Shown piece after piece: positions 1-5,826 of a DNA stretch of 10,965 bases; position 1 is the stretch's first letter, and each line of letters opens with the position of its first letter. Below the pieces are notes generated by a model. It was given only the letters and a program-made list of their open reading frames with translations, ran no database searches and had not been told where the DNA came from. The DNA lies in assembly GCA_027310325.1 (NCBI GenBank), contig DAIDBB010000346.1, positions 1 to 10,965 on the forward strand. The letters are read 5' to 3'. The DNA is from a bacterium (lineage in GTDB: Bacteria; Desulfobacterota; GWC2-55-46). Made by a program: the position numbers and the translations under genes.

Positions 1-61
1 CTTCAATCTCTTAGAATTGATTCCCTTTGCCTGCGGCGAACGGCCTACGGAGGTTTTTGAT

Positions 62-98
62 ACTCCCGGCTTGCAGCCGCGAGTTCTTTTTATTCTTT
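62..98 (+). other. hairpin followed by T-rich tract on the plus strand
   Basis: ACTC-C-CGGCT (62-71) and AGCCG-C-GAGT (75-84) form a 9-bp stem with one C-C mismatch and a 3-nt loop. A T-rich tract follows on the plus strand (TCTTTTTATTCTTT, 85-98). This has the shape of an intrinsic terminator for a plus-strand gene entering from the left, which cannot be seen. On the minus strand, the direction of rsfS, no U-run follows, and the T-tract is largely the Lys-rich end of rsfS read backwards, so it may be chance. Confidence 0.25.
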
Positions 99-482
99 GG
101 ATTTCCTGGCGGGTCTGGATGCCGTTTTTGCCTTCGCCTTGTCTTTGACTTCAACGAAAGGGGCCTCGGCCCAGAGGCCTTCGAGGTCGTAAAAGACCCT
201 GACGGGCTCAAGGAATACATGCGCAACGACATCGTTAAAATCGAGAAGCGCCCAGTGCCCTTCTGTCAAGCCCTCCGCCCCAAAAGAGCGCTCCCCCTCG
301 TTCTTGAGCCCGACGATTATGGCGTTAGCTATGGCCTGGACCTGCCTGTCCGACTGAGCGCTGCATATAAGAAGATAATCCGAGACGGAGGAAAGTTTTT
401 TCACGTTGAGGATTATAACCTTCTCCGCCTGCTTTTCCAGGGCAAGTCCCGCGATCAAAAGCGCTTTTTTCTTCGAATCCAG
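90..482 (-). CDS. rsfS: ribosome silencing factor RsfS (Iojap family)
   Basis: This is a 130-aa protein of the RsfS/Iojap/DUF143 family. It binds uL14 on the large subunit and blocks subunit joining when nutrients are scarce. Conserved features are VIILNVKKLSSVSDYLLI (in the N-terminal third), SDRQVQAIA, then EGHWALLDFNDVVAHVF and the C-terminal RVFYDLEGLWA. About 16 residues after the domain form a basic Lys/Arg/Ala tail. The start is uncertain. A CTG at 482 has a well-spaced AAGGAG and restores the N-terminal helix (DSKKKALLIAGLALEKQAE) expected before the first strand. A TTG at 458 would remove eight residues of that helix and lacks a ribosome-binding site. The nadD-rsfS pairing is common. 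The usual downstream partner, rlmH, is not identifiable in the remaining 89 bases. Confidence 0.93.
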   Translation of the reverse strand: MDSKKKALLIAGLALEKQAEKVIILNVKKLSSVSDYLLICSAQSDRQVQAIANAIIVGLKNEGERSFGAEGLTEGHWALLDFNDVVAHVFLEPVRVFYDLEGLWAEAPFVEVKDKAKAKTASRPARKSKE

Positions 483-489
483 ATGAGAT

Positions 490-495
490 CTCCTT
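490..495 (-). promoter_or_regulatory. ribosome-binding site that points to a CTG start for rsfS
   Basis: AAGGAG (495-490, minus strand) overlaps the TAA stop of nadD (496-494) and lies 7 nt before CTG 482-480. The next in-frame candidate, TTG 458, has no such site upstream. Confidence 0.6.
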
Positions 496-1144
496 ACTTC
501 GTTTTGTAGAGGCCATGCTTGGCGATATGGTCCGCTACCTGAGGCGGCAGAAGATATCTTATGGACCTGCCTTCCTTTACCCTCCTCCGTATGTCCGATG
601 AAGAGACATCAAACCTGGCGGTCTCAAGATAAGTCACGGACATGCCCGCGGAATTAATATAGGATTCCGTAGCTGTGTCGTACCGGAACTTCCTGGCCAG
701 TTCGACCGGAAGGGCCTCCGCGAGCTTCTCGGCCGCGTAACCCGGCCTCGGCACAATGACTATGTTGGCGAGTTCGAGAAGTTCCCTGTAGTCCATCCAG
801 GAGGTTATATCGTTAAAGGAGTCGGAGCCCATGATGAGGCTAATTACGAGGTCCTCGTCTCCCCCTTTTTTTAGCTCCTTTACGGTATCTATTGTATACG
901 ATTTTCCGCCTCTTTCAATCTCAATGGAAGAGACCTCAAAGGAGGGATTGTCGGCCACCGCCAGACGCACCATGTCGATACGGACCTCCGGCGGGGTCGT
1001 CCCTTCATCGGGTTTGTGCGGCGGGATGGCCGCGGGCATGAAAATGACCCTGTCGAGGCCAAGGCCCTCCCTGACCTCCTCGGCGACCCTCAAATGTCCG
1101 TAATGTATGGGGTCAAACGTCCCCCCCACAACCCCTATATGCAT
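494..1144 (-). CDS. nadD: nicotinate-nucleotide adenylyltransferase
   Basis: This is a 216-aa enzyme that transfers AMP from ATP to nicotinate mononucleotide, giving deamido-NAD in NAD synthesis. The nucleotidyltransferase motif GGTFDPIHYGH lies at residues 7-17 (HxGH-type active site). PPHKP follows at about 41-45, then GSDSFNDITSW in the middle, and the second ATP-binding motif VSSSDIRRRVKEGRSIRYLLP near the C-terminus. Length is typical. I chose ATG 1144 because the glycine-rich strand must follow the start immediately. The longer frame would begin at TTG 1189, which coincides with a -35 promoter box. AAGTGG lies 7 nt upstream as a weak ribosome-binding site, though most of it may lie at or before the transcript start. 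rsfS follows directly; its ribosome-binding site overlaps the nadD stop, as expected of a coupled pair. Confidence 0.95.
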   Translation of the reverse strand: MHIGVVGGTFDPIHYGHLRVAEEVREGLGLDRVIFMPAAIPPHKPDEGTTPPEVRIDMVRLAVADNPSFEVSSIEIERGGKSYTIDTVKELKKGGDEDLVISLIMGSDSFNDITSWMDYRELLELANIVIVPRPGYAAEKLAEALPVELARKFRYDTATESYINSAGMSVTYLETARFDVSSSDIRRRVKEGRSIRYLLPPQVADHIAKHGLYKTK

Positions 1145-1160
1145 ATGGTTACCACTTGAT

Positions 1161-1189
1161 ATGCTATACGAATGAATGGTGGGTGTCAA
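1161..1189 (-). promoter_or_regulatory. candidate sigma70 promoter for nadD-rsfS
   Basis: On the minus strand a perfect -35 hexamer TTGACA (1189-1184) is separated by 17 nt from TAGCAT (1166-1161), a 4-of-6 match to TATAAT. Transcription would start near 1154-1156, leaving only about 10-12 nt before the nadD ATG at 1144. The site follows the putative ychF terminator in a 150-nt non-coding gap. Confidence 0.6.
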
Positions 1190-1268
1190 CGGTTTTTAGT
1201 GAAAATTCCGCCCGGGCTTTAGCAAGTCTGCAAGAAGAAATAACGCATTTGCGGGGAAGCGATAAGAG

Positions 1269-1302
1269 AAAAAAGGTGTTCCTCGGTCTTGAGTTCAGAC
1301 CG
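1269..1302 (-). terminator. possible terminator overlapping the ychF stop
   Basis: On the minus strand CGGTCT (1302-1297) and AGACCG (1289-1284) form a 6-bp stem with a 7-nt loop that includes part of the TGA stop. Nine nt later comes TTTTTT (1274-1269). A tiny AGG-AACA-CCT hairpin directly abuts the T-run. The separation of main stem and T-run weakens the call, but a promoter follows about 80 nt downstream, which fits a transcript end here. Confidence 0.4.
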
Positions 1303-2386
1303 CGAACCTGAAGTGCATTATGTCCCCGTCTTTCACGATGTAATCCTTTCCCTCGACCCTTAAAAGGCCTTTCTCGCGGCAGGCCGCCTCAGACCCGCAC
1401 CTAATGAAGTCATCATAGGAGATCACCTCGGCCCTTATGAACCCACGCTCAAAATCGGTGTGTATCACGCCTGCCGCCTGCGGGGCCTTTGAACCTTCGA
1501 CTGTCGTCCAGGCCCTTACCTCTTTTTTGCCGGCGGTGAAGAAGGTCACGAGGCCGAGAAGCCGGTATGCCGCGGCCGCAAGCCTGTCCAGGCCCGACTC
1601 CTTAAGCCCGAGGCCCTTAAGGAATTCCGCCCTTTCCTCCTCCGAGAGTTCCGCTATCTCTGATTCGATCTTGCCGCAGATCGTAACAAACCCTGCCCCC
1701 TCTTTCTCCGCCTTTTCCCTTACGGAACGCGCCAGGGGCGATTCTCCGGAGAGGTCGTCTTCACCGACGTTGGCCACGTATATGATAGGCTTGGCGGTCA
1801 AAAGATTGAGGTCCTTTACGATGCTTCTGGTCTCAGCGGTCAGGATCGACCTGGCCGGATGCCCTCTCTCAAGCCCCTCCTTGAGGGCCGAATAGACAGG
1901 CAGCGCCTCTGCCATGGCCTTATCGCCAACTTTCGCGAGCCGCGCCGTCTTATCAAGCCTTTTATCTATGGAATCAAGGTCAGCAAGTATGAGCTCCGTC
2001 TCTATTATCTCTATATCGCTTACGGGGTCGACCTTGCCGGCCACGTGTATTACCTGCGAATCCTCGAAGCATCTGACCACATGGGCGATAGTGTCGACGT
2101 TGCGGATGTTCCCAAGAAACTGGTTGCCAAGGCCCTCGCCCTTGCTTGCCCCCTTGACTATCCCTGCGATATCGACGAACTCGACGGCCGTGGGCACGAT
2201 CTTCTCCGGCTTTACCAGAGAGGAGATCGTATACATCCTTTCGTCCCTCAAGGGGACCATGCCGATATTGGGGTCGATGGTGCAAAAAGGGTAGTTCGAG
2301 GCCGCGGCTCCCGCGGCGGTCATCGCGTTAAAGATGGTGGACTTGCCGACGTTCGGCAGGCCTATGATACCGCAATTGAATCCCAT
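1295..2386 (-). CDS. ychF: redox/ribosome-associated ATPase YchF (OLA1 family)
   Basis: This is a 363-aa P-loop protein of the Obg/HAS superfamily. Unlike true GTPases, YchF prefers ATP, binds ribosomes and has been linked to translation and oxidative-stress control. The sequence shows the P-loop GLPNVGKST (9-17), DIAG (72-75, G3), a helical insert around 125-185, and NVGE (206-209) in place of the NKxD guanine-specificity motif, which is the hallmark of YchF. The C-terminal TGS domain follows (about 280-362, with VRAWTTVEGSKAPQAAG and the final DIMHFRFAV). Length is exactly typical. The start is ATG 2386, 20 nt after the pth stop, with only a weak GAAAG upstream. pth-ychF adjacency is widely conserved and suggests one transcript. 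A weak terminator overlaps the stop codon. Confidence 0.97.
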   Translation of the reverse strand: MGFNCGIIGLPNVGKSTIFNAMTAAGAAASNYPFCTIDPNIGMVPLRDERMYTISSLVKPEKIVPTAVEFVDIAGIVKGASKGEGLGNQFLGNIRNVDTIAHVVRCFEDSQVIHVAGKVDPVSDIEIIETELILADLDSIDKRLDKTARLAKVGDKAMAEALPVYSALKEGLERGHPARSILTAETRSIVKDLNLLTAKPIIYVANVGEDDLSGESPLARSVREKAEKEGAGFVTICGKIESEIAELSEEERAEFLKGLGLKESGLDRLAAAAYRLLGLVTFFTAGKKEVRAWTTVEGSKAPQAAGVIHTDFERGFIRAEVISYDDFIRCGSEAACREKGLLRVEGKDYIVKDGDIMHFRFAV

Positions 2387-2406
2387 TTATTTATCTTTCG
2401 TCTCTC

Positions 2407-2967
2407 TCATTTTAAGGCGTTAAACCTGTTCATCGCCGCATCGATCCCGGAGGAAGCCATGACCTCTACGGACTCGGCCCCACGTGCAAGCATCTCATCG
2501 AGAAGACCGCTTTCGTCGCGCCTGAAGGGGCTCAGGACATAGTCCGCGACGTCACCGCGTGCGGGCCTGCCGATACCCAAGCGCACCCTTTGGAAGTCTG
2601 GGCTCCCGAGGCGTTCCGTTATCGAGATGATCCCCTTGTGACCGCCGCTTCCGCCGTTTTTTTTAAGTCTTATCCTCCCCAGGGGCAGGTCGCAGTCGTC
2701 ATGAGCAACGACTATCGATTCGACGGGGATAGAGAAGAAATAGCTGAACCTGGCGACCGCATCTCCGCTCAGGTTCATGTATGTAAGGGGTTTCATAAGG
2801 ACGGCCTGGTCGCCGCCCACCGCGCCTTTGCCTATAAGCGCAGCGCCGGAGCGCTTAAGCTTTATATTCCCGACCGAGGCCAGGCGGTCGATCAGCATGA
2901 AGCCGACGTTATGCCTCGTTTCCTCGTACTCCCTGCCGGGATTGCCCAAACCGACTATAAGAAGCAA
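2407..2967 (-). CDS. pth: peptidyl-tRNA hydrolase
   Basis: This is a 186-aa cytosolic enzyme that cleaves the ester bond of peptidyl-tRNAs dropped from the ribosome, recycling tRNA. Family residues are all present: GLGNPG (6-11, Asn 9), RHNVGF with catalytic His 19, KPLTYMNLSG (Asn 65), HDD (Asp 90, supporting the catalytic His) and NGGSGGHKGI (104-112, Asn 104 and His 110). Length is near the usual ~190. The start is a TTG at 2967. No in-frame ATG sits in the correct place, the family N-terminus MxLIVGLGNPG fits exactly, and AAGGGA lies about 10 nt upstream. The 182-bp spacer before it contains the rplY terminator and two inverted repeats, so pth may have its own promoter, though I found none that is convincing. 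ychF follows 20 nt later. Confidence 0.96.
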   Translation of the reverse strand: MLLIVGLGNPGREYEETRHNVGFMLIDRLASVGNIKLKRSGAALIGKGAVGGDQAVLMKPLTYMNLSGDAVARFSYFFSIPVESIVVAHDDCDLPLGRIRLKKNGGSGGHKGIISITERLGSPDFQRVRLGIGRPARGDVADYVLSPFRRDESGLLDEMLARGAESVEVMASSGIDAAMNRFNALK

Positions 2968-2997
2968 ACAGTGTCTTTCCCTTGAAAATGCACGCGA

Positions 2998-3031
2998 CCG
3001 TCTTATCCCGCGATGGCCGCGGGATAAGCGG
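2998..3031. repeat. perfect 11-bp inverted repeat in the pth leader
   Basis: CTTATCCCGCG (3002-3012) and CGCGGGATAAG (3018-3028) are exact inverted copies around a 5-nt loop. Three further outer pairs (2998-3000 with 3029-3031) are possible across a bulged base. On the minus strand the hairpin ends about 34 nt before the pth start, and no U-run follows, so it is unlikely to be a plain terminator. If pth is transcribed through it, it would sit in the 5' leader. Confidence 0.65.
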
Positions 3032-3059
3032 GCGAATAGAAATAGTTTCCTTACATTTG

Positions 3060-3093
3060 GAAGAATTCCCCGTAGCTTGAGCGGGGAATCTTC
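3060..3093. repeat. inverted repeat, 12 bp arms with one bulge, in rplY-pth spacer
   Basis: On the plus strand GAAGAATTCCCCG (3060-3072) pairs with CGGGGAATCTTC (3082-3093), leaving one bulged A and a 9-nt loop. No T-run follows on either strand, so it is not a standard intrinsic terminator. It lies between the rplY terminator and a second strong inverted repeat. Its function is unknown; an RNA leader structure, a protein-binding site or an extragenic repeat are all possible. Confidence 0.6.
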
Positions 3094-3105
3094 AATGAAC
3101 TTATT

Positions 3106-3139
3106 AAAACGCGCCGGAGGACCGCACCCCCCCCGGCGC
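3106..3139 (-). terminator. intrinsic terminator after rplY
   Basis: On the minus strand GCGCCGG (3139-3133) pairs perfectly with CCGGCGC (3117-3111). The inner G-rich and C-containing bases can add two more G-C pairs. One base after the stem comes TTTT (3109-3106), followed by AATAA. It lies 11 nt after the rplY stop. The U-run is short, but the stem is very GC-rich. Confidence 0.62.
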
Positions 3140-3149
3140 TGAGTCGTAT

Positions 3150-3800
3150 CTACTCTTCCTTCTTCTCTTCCTCTTTTTCCTCGAAGCTCTTTGCAAGCTC
3201 GGCCTGCACCTCTTCGGCTGTCTTAGGCGCAACCTCTGTCGTCGGCGCCACTACGGAGACTACGGTCATATCGGCGTCCGCGAGGATCTTTACGCCTTCC
3301 GTAAGCTTTATGTCACGGACGTGCAGCGATTGCCCTATCCCAAGGGGCGTGACATCGATATCGAGACTGTCCGGTATGTTCGTGGGAAGGCACTCCACCT
3401 TTACCTTTCTCGCCTCCTGCTGCACAATGCCGCCGAGGGCGATGCCCTGGGCCTTTCCGACGACATGGAGAGGCACTTCGACCGTGACCTTATGGTCCAT
3501 GAGGACCTCAAAGAGGTCGACATGCTCTATCGAGCGCGTCAGGGGATGGCGCATTATCTCCTTGAACATCACCATCCTCGGTTTTTTATCGTCTTCGAGG
3601 CTCAAGTTCACGAGGACGTTGCCGCCTGCTCCGGTATGGAGCACCTGTTCGAGTTCCTTGTTGTCAAGGGCGAGCGTTATGGAGTTCTTGACGTGGGCGC
3701 CGTAAAGGATGGCGGGGACGAGCCCGGAGCTTCGGAGCCTCCTCGCCGGGCCTTTCCCTGTCGTTTCCCGTTTTTTAGCGGATAGATTGATCTGTTCCAT
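3150..3800 (-). CDS. rplY: 50S ribosomal protein bL25, long (CTC/TL5) form
   Basis: This is a 216-aa protein of the bL25/CTC family, a 5S-rRNA-binding component of the large ribosomal subunit. The N-terminal domain (about 1-95) begins MEQINLSAKKRETTGKGPAR and contains SGLVPAILYG, typical of the 5S-binding barrel. The second domain (about 98-185) has VPLHVVGKAQGIALGG and the DSLDIDVTPLGIGQSLHVRDI block seen in TL5/CTC proteins, which distinguishes it from the short ~95-aa E. coli L25. The C-terminus is a charged tail rich in Glu and Lys (after EEVQAELAKSFEE), common in this form. The start is ATG 3800 after GGAGG. It follows prs by 38 nt and is followed by a hairpin with a T-run, so it probably ends the tRNA-Gln-prs-rplY transcript. 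Confidence 0.96.
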   Translation of the reverse strand: MEQINLSAKKRETTGKGPARRLRSSGLVPAILYGAHVKNSITLALDNKELEQVLHTGAGGNVLVNLSLEDDKKPRMVMFKEIMRHPLTRSIEHVDLFEVLMDHKVTVEVPLHVVGKAQGIALGGIVQQEARKVKVECLPTNIPDSLDIDVTPLGIGQSLHVRDIKLTEGVKILADADMTVVSVVAPTTEVAPKTAEEVQAELAKSFEEKEEEKKEE

Positions 3801-3809
3801 CTTACCTTT

Positions 3810-3814
3810 CCTCC
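3810..3814 (-). promoter_or_regulatory. ribosome-binding site that fixes the rplY start
   Basis: GGAGG on the minus strand lies 9 nt before ATG 3800. An in-frame TTG at 3824 would place this site inside the coding region, so the ATG is preferred. Confidence 0.75.
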
Positions 3815-3838
3815 AAAGGTTCAATTGTTTGGTTCACG

Positions 3839-4774
3839 TTAGACGAAAAGGGAGCTTACCGACTCCCCGCAATGTATCCTCTTTATGGCCTCCCCCAGGA
3901 GAGGTCCTACCGAAAGCCTTTTTATCTTGGCGAGCCTCGCGTTCTCCCTCTCGGGTATGGTATTCGTGACGACAAGTTCCTTTATCGGGGACTTTTCGAG
4001 CCTTTCGATCGCCGGCCCTGAGAGGACCGCGTGAGAGCAAGCCGCGTAGACCTGTTTTGCGCCGCGGTTCTTTAGAGCTTCGGCAGCCTGCGTCATCGTG
4101 CCTGCCGTATCTATCATGTCGTCGAGGAGTATCGCGGTCTTGCCTGCCACGTCCCCGATCACGTTCATTACCTCGGAGACATTGGGGGCAGGACGCCTCT
4201 TGTCCACTATGGCAAGGCTCGCCTCAAGCCTTTTCGCGAAGGCCCTGGCCCTCTCGACCCCGCCGGCGTCCGGAGAGACGATGATGATGTCGTCATCGAA
4301 CTTTTCCTTTATGTATCCAAGCAGCACAGGGGTGGCGTAAAGGTGGTCGACCGGTATATTGAAAAAGCCCTGGATCTGCCCGGCGTGGAGGTCCACGCAA
4401 ACGACCCTGTTGGCGCCCGCGACCGTTATGAGGTCCGCCACAAGCTTTGCAGATATGGGCGTCCTGGGAGCGACTTTCCTGTCCTGCCGGGCGTAGCCGT
4501 AATAAGGTATGACCGCCGTTACGGAGCTTGCCGAGGCCCTCTTGAAGGCATCGAGCATGATGAGAAGCTCCATCAGGTTGTCGTTGCAGGGGGTGCAGGT
4601 CGATTGCACCACGTATACTTCAACGCCCCTGACGCTCTCACCTATTTCGACATACACTTCGCCGTCGCTGAAGCTCTTGACCTCGGACCTTCCGAGAGTT
4701 GTGCCGAGTGTCGAACATATCTCAAGGGCAAGCGGCTTATTCGAATTTCCTGCAAAGACCTTTATCTTTTCCAT
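3839..4774 (-). CDS. prs: ribose-phosphate pyrophosphokinase (PRPP synthase)
   Basis: This is a 311-aa class I PRPP synthase, making 5-phosphoribosyl 1-diphosphate from ribose 5-phosphate and ATP. PRPP feeds purine, pyrimidine, histidine, tryptophan and NAD synthesis. Visible motifs include FSDGE (35-39), the ARQDRKVAPRTPISAK region (95-110, ATP and flexible loop), DLHAGQIQGFF with metal-binding His 130, SPDAGG (168-172), DKRRPAPN (191-198), the PRPP-binding loop DDMIDTAGT (218-226) and the characteristic C-terminus SSLFV. Length is standard. The start is ATG 4774 with AGGA seven nt upstream. It lies 47 nt after tRNA-Gln and 38 nt before rplY, and prs-rplY-pth adjacency is a common bacterial arrangement. 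Confidence 0.98.
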   Translation of the reverse strand: MEKIKVFAGNSNKPLALEICSTLGTTLGRSEVKSFSDGEVYVEIGESVRGVEVYVVQSTCTPCNDNLMELLIMLDAFKRASASSVTAVIPYYGYARQDRKVAPRTPISAKLVADLITVAGANRVVCVDLHAGQIQGFFNIPVDHLYATPVLLGYIKEKFDDDIIIVSPDAGGVERARAFAKRLEASLAIVDKRRPAPNVSEVMNVIGDVAGKTAILLDDMIDTAGTMTQAAEALKNRGAKQVYAACSHAVLSGPAIERLEKSPIKELVVTNTIPERENARLAKIKRLSVGPLLGEAIKRIHCGESVSSLFV

Positions 4775-4821
4775 CGTCGAATCCTAAATTATCAGGCGTT
4801 CCGGGAATCTGCCGAATCAGC

Positions 4822-4896
4822 TGGTTGGGGCGGAAGGATTCGAACCTCCGAATGCGGGGATCAAAACCCCGTGCCTTACCGCTTGGCGACGCCCCA
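4822..4896 (-). tRNA. tRNA-Gln, anticodon TTG
   Basis: This is a 75-nt tRNA including an encoded CCA (4824-4822). The acceptor stem TGGGGCG pairs perfectly with CGCCCCA, followed by discriminator A (4825). The anticodon stem is CGGGG/CCCCG around the loop TTTTGAT, giving anticodon TTG (UUG, reads CAA and by wobble CAG). The T-arm has GGAGG-TTCGAAT-CCTTC with one G-T wobble. The D-arm region contains AAGCGGTAAGGC. The weak first pair (T-A) is typical of tRNA-Gln. prs begins 47 nt downstream with no terminator between, so the tRNA is probably processed from a transcript shared with prs and rplY. Confidence 0.97.
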
Positions 4897-4915
4897 TCTT
4901 TGCGAGACGCACCCC

Positions 4916-4931
4916 GTCTTATTTATAAGAC
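4916..4931 (-). other. 16-nt palindrome overlapping an AT-rich box before tRNA-Gln
   Basis: On the minus strand GTCTTA-TAAA-TAAGAC forms a perfect 6-bp inverted repeat, 20 nt before the tRNA 5' end, in the 72-nt gap between ispE and tRNA-Gln. It contains TATAAA, a possible -10 box, and is followed by GC-rich sequence. No recognisable -35 hexamer lies 16-18 nt upstream (that stretch is G-rich), so a promoter for tRNA-Gln-prs-rplY is possible but weak. It could instead be an operator-like site or a small hairpin. Confidence 0.35.
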
Positions 4932-4968
4932 AAAACTCCGGGCACTCCCCCCACGGGTAAGCCCCTGC

Positions 4969-5826
4969 CTAAAGACCCTGCGCCCTGAATACGGAAACGC
5001 TTTTATCAAGCCTGCCTTTTATATCCTTAAACGCGGTGTCCGCCGTAAGGCTGTCCGGGAATACGCCGAAAACAGTAGGGCCGCTGCCCGACATAAGGGC
5101 CGCAGTCGCGCCGCTTTCAAGGAGCATCTCCTTAAGCCGCAGGACCTCGGGGTATTTGCGAATAGTCACGGCATCGAGGTCGTTTACCAGGAATTCCCTC
5201 AGTTTTTCGTGGGAGGTAAGGGCCTCTTTGGAATAGAAAAGAATATTATTTTCCGGCGTTTTTGTCAAGTCCAAATTGTTATATACCCACGCGGTAGGGA
5301 CAGGGAAACCGGGGTTAACGAGCACGTACTCGAAACCAGGGAGCTTCACCCGCTCGAGCACCTCACCCCTTCCGGTTGCGACGGCTGAGCCCCCGAGTAT
5401 GAAAAAAGGCACATCAGATCCGAGTGTAGAGGCCACATCCATAAGGGCCTTTTCTCCGAGGCCGGTCTTGAGAATGTTATCCAGGGCCAGGAGGACCGTA
5501 GCGGCGTTTGAGCTCCCGCCGCCGAGTCCGGCGGCTACGGGGATATTCTTTTTTATGGTAATATCTACCTTTTTTTTGACGCCTGCGCTCTGAAGGTAGG
5601 CCGCCGCTGCCCTATATGCGAGGTTCGTGCTGTCCGATGGGACCGACATACTATCGCAGGAGACACGTATCCCCTCCCCCGGACCGACGTCTATCGTTAT
5701 TTCGTCGTAGATGGAGATGGGCTGCATGACGGAAAAAATGTCATGGTACCCGTCGGGCCGTTTTCCTAAGACTCTTAATACGAGATTTACCTTGGCCGGC
5801 GAGAGGAAAGAGCTACTTCTTTTCAT
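4969..5826 (-). CDS. ispE: 4-(cytidine 5'-diphospho)-2-C-methyl-D-erythritol kinase
   Basis: This is a 285-aa GHMP-family kinase that phosphorylates CDP-ME at the 2-hydroxyl with ATP, the fourth step of the MEP isoprenoid pathway in the cytosol. The sequence shows SPAKVNLVLRVLGKRPDGYH near the N-terminus (catalytic Lys 12), the glycine-rich ATP loop PVAAGLGGGSSNA at 96-108, the catalytic Asp ~138 in TLGSDVPFF, and the C-terminal MSGSGPTVFGVF motif. Length is normal for IspE. The start is ATG 5826, but the bases before it (TTCACCCTAA) offer no Shine-Dalgarno. The upstream 59-aa gene terminates 14 nt inside ispE, so reinitiation or coupling is the likely way it is translated. A tRNA-Gln gene follows after 72 nt. 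The window encodes no other isoprenoid gene. Confidence 0.96.
   Translation of the reverse strand: MKRSSSFLSPAKVNLVLRVLGKRPDGYHDIFSVMQPISIYDEITIDVGPGEGIRVSCDSMSVPSDSTNLAYRAAAAYLQSAGVKKKVDITIKKNIPVAAGLGGGSSNAATVLLALDNILKTGLGEKALMDVASTLGSDVPFFILGGSAVATGRGEVLERVKLPGFEYVLVNPGFPVPTAWVYNNLDLTKTPENNILFYSKEALTSHEKLREFLVNDLDAVTIRKYPEVLRLKEMLLESGATAALMSGSGPTVFGVFPDSLTADTAFKDIKGRLDKSVSVFRAQGL

Noticed and set aside
1..6. TTG-AAG at the edge as the start of rlmH
   Set aside because: RlmH often begins Met-Lys and often follows rsfS, but only two codons are visible and no properly spaced ribosome-binding site precedes them.
11..232. Minus-strand 73-aa frame continuing past the end of rsfS
   Set aside because: Most of it overlaps rsfS in another frame, and the residues are basic and low-complexity without any family signal.
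27..509. Plus-strand 160-aa open frame at the left end
   Set aside because: It lies opposite rsfS, has no recognisable motif or ribosome-binding site, and reads as a shadow of a well-supported gene.
1145..1189. Fifteen-residue N-terminal extension of NadD from TTG 1189
   Set aside because: The TTG is part of a perfect -35 box, and the NadD fold needs to start directly at the GGTFDP strand, which ATG 1144 provides.
1859..2542. Plus-strand 227-aa open frame opposite ychF and pth
   Set aside because: It spans the antisense of two firmly identified genes and shows no conserved motif; it is an artefact of the third-position bias of the true genes.
3036..3075. Promoter for pth between the two inverted repeats (minus-strand TTCCAA ... 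TCTATT)
   Set aside because: Both hexamers are poor matches and the spacing is 16 nt, so it is not better than chance in an AT-rich spacer.
3801..3824. Eight-residue N-terminal extension of bL25 from TTG 3824
   Set aside because: The ribosome-binding site GGAGG lies inside the extension and serves ATG 3800.
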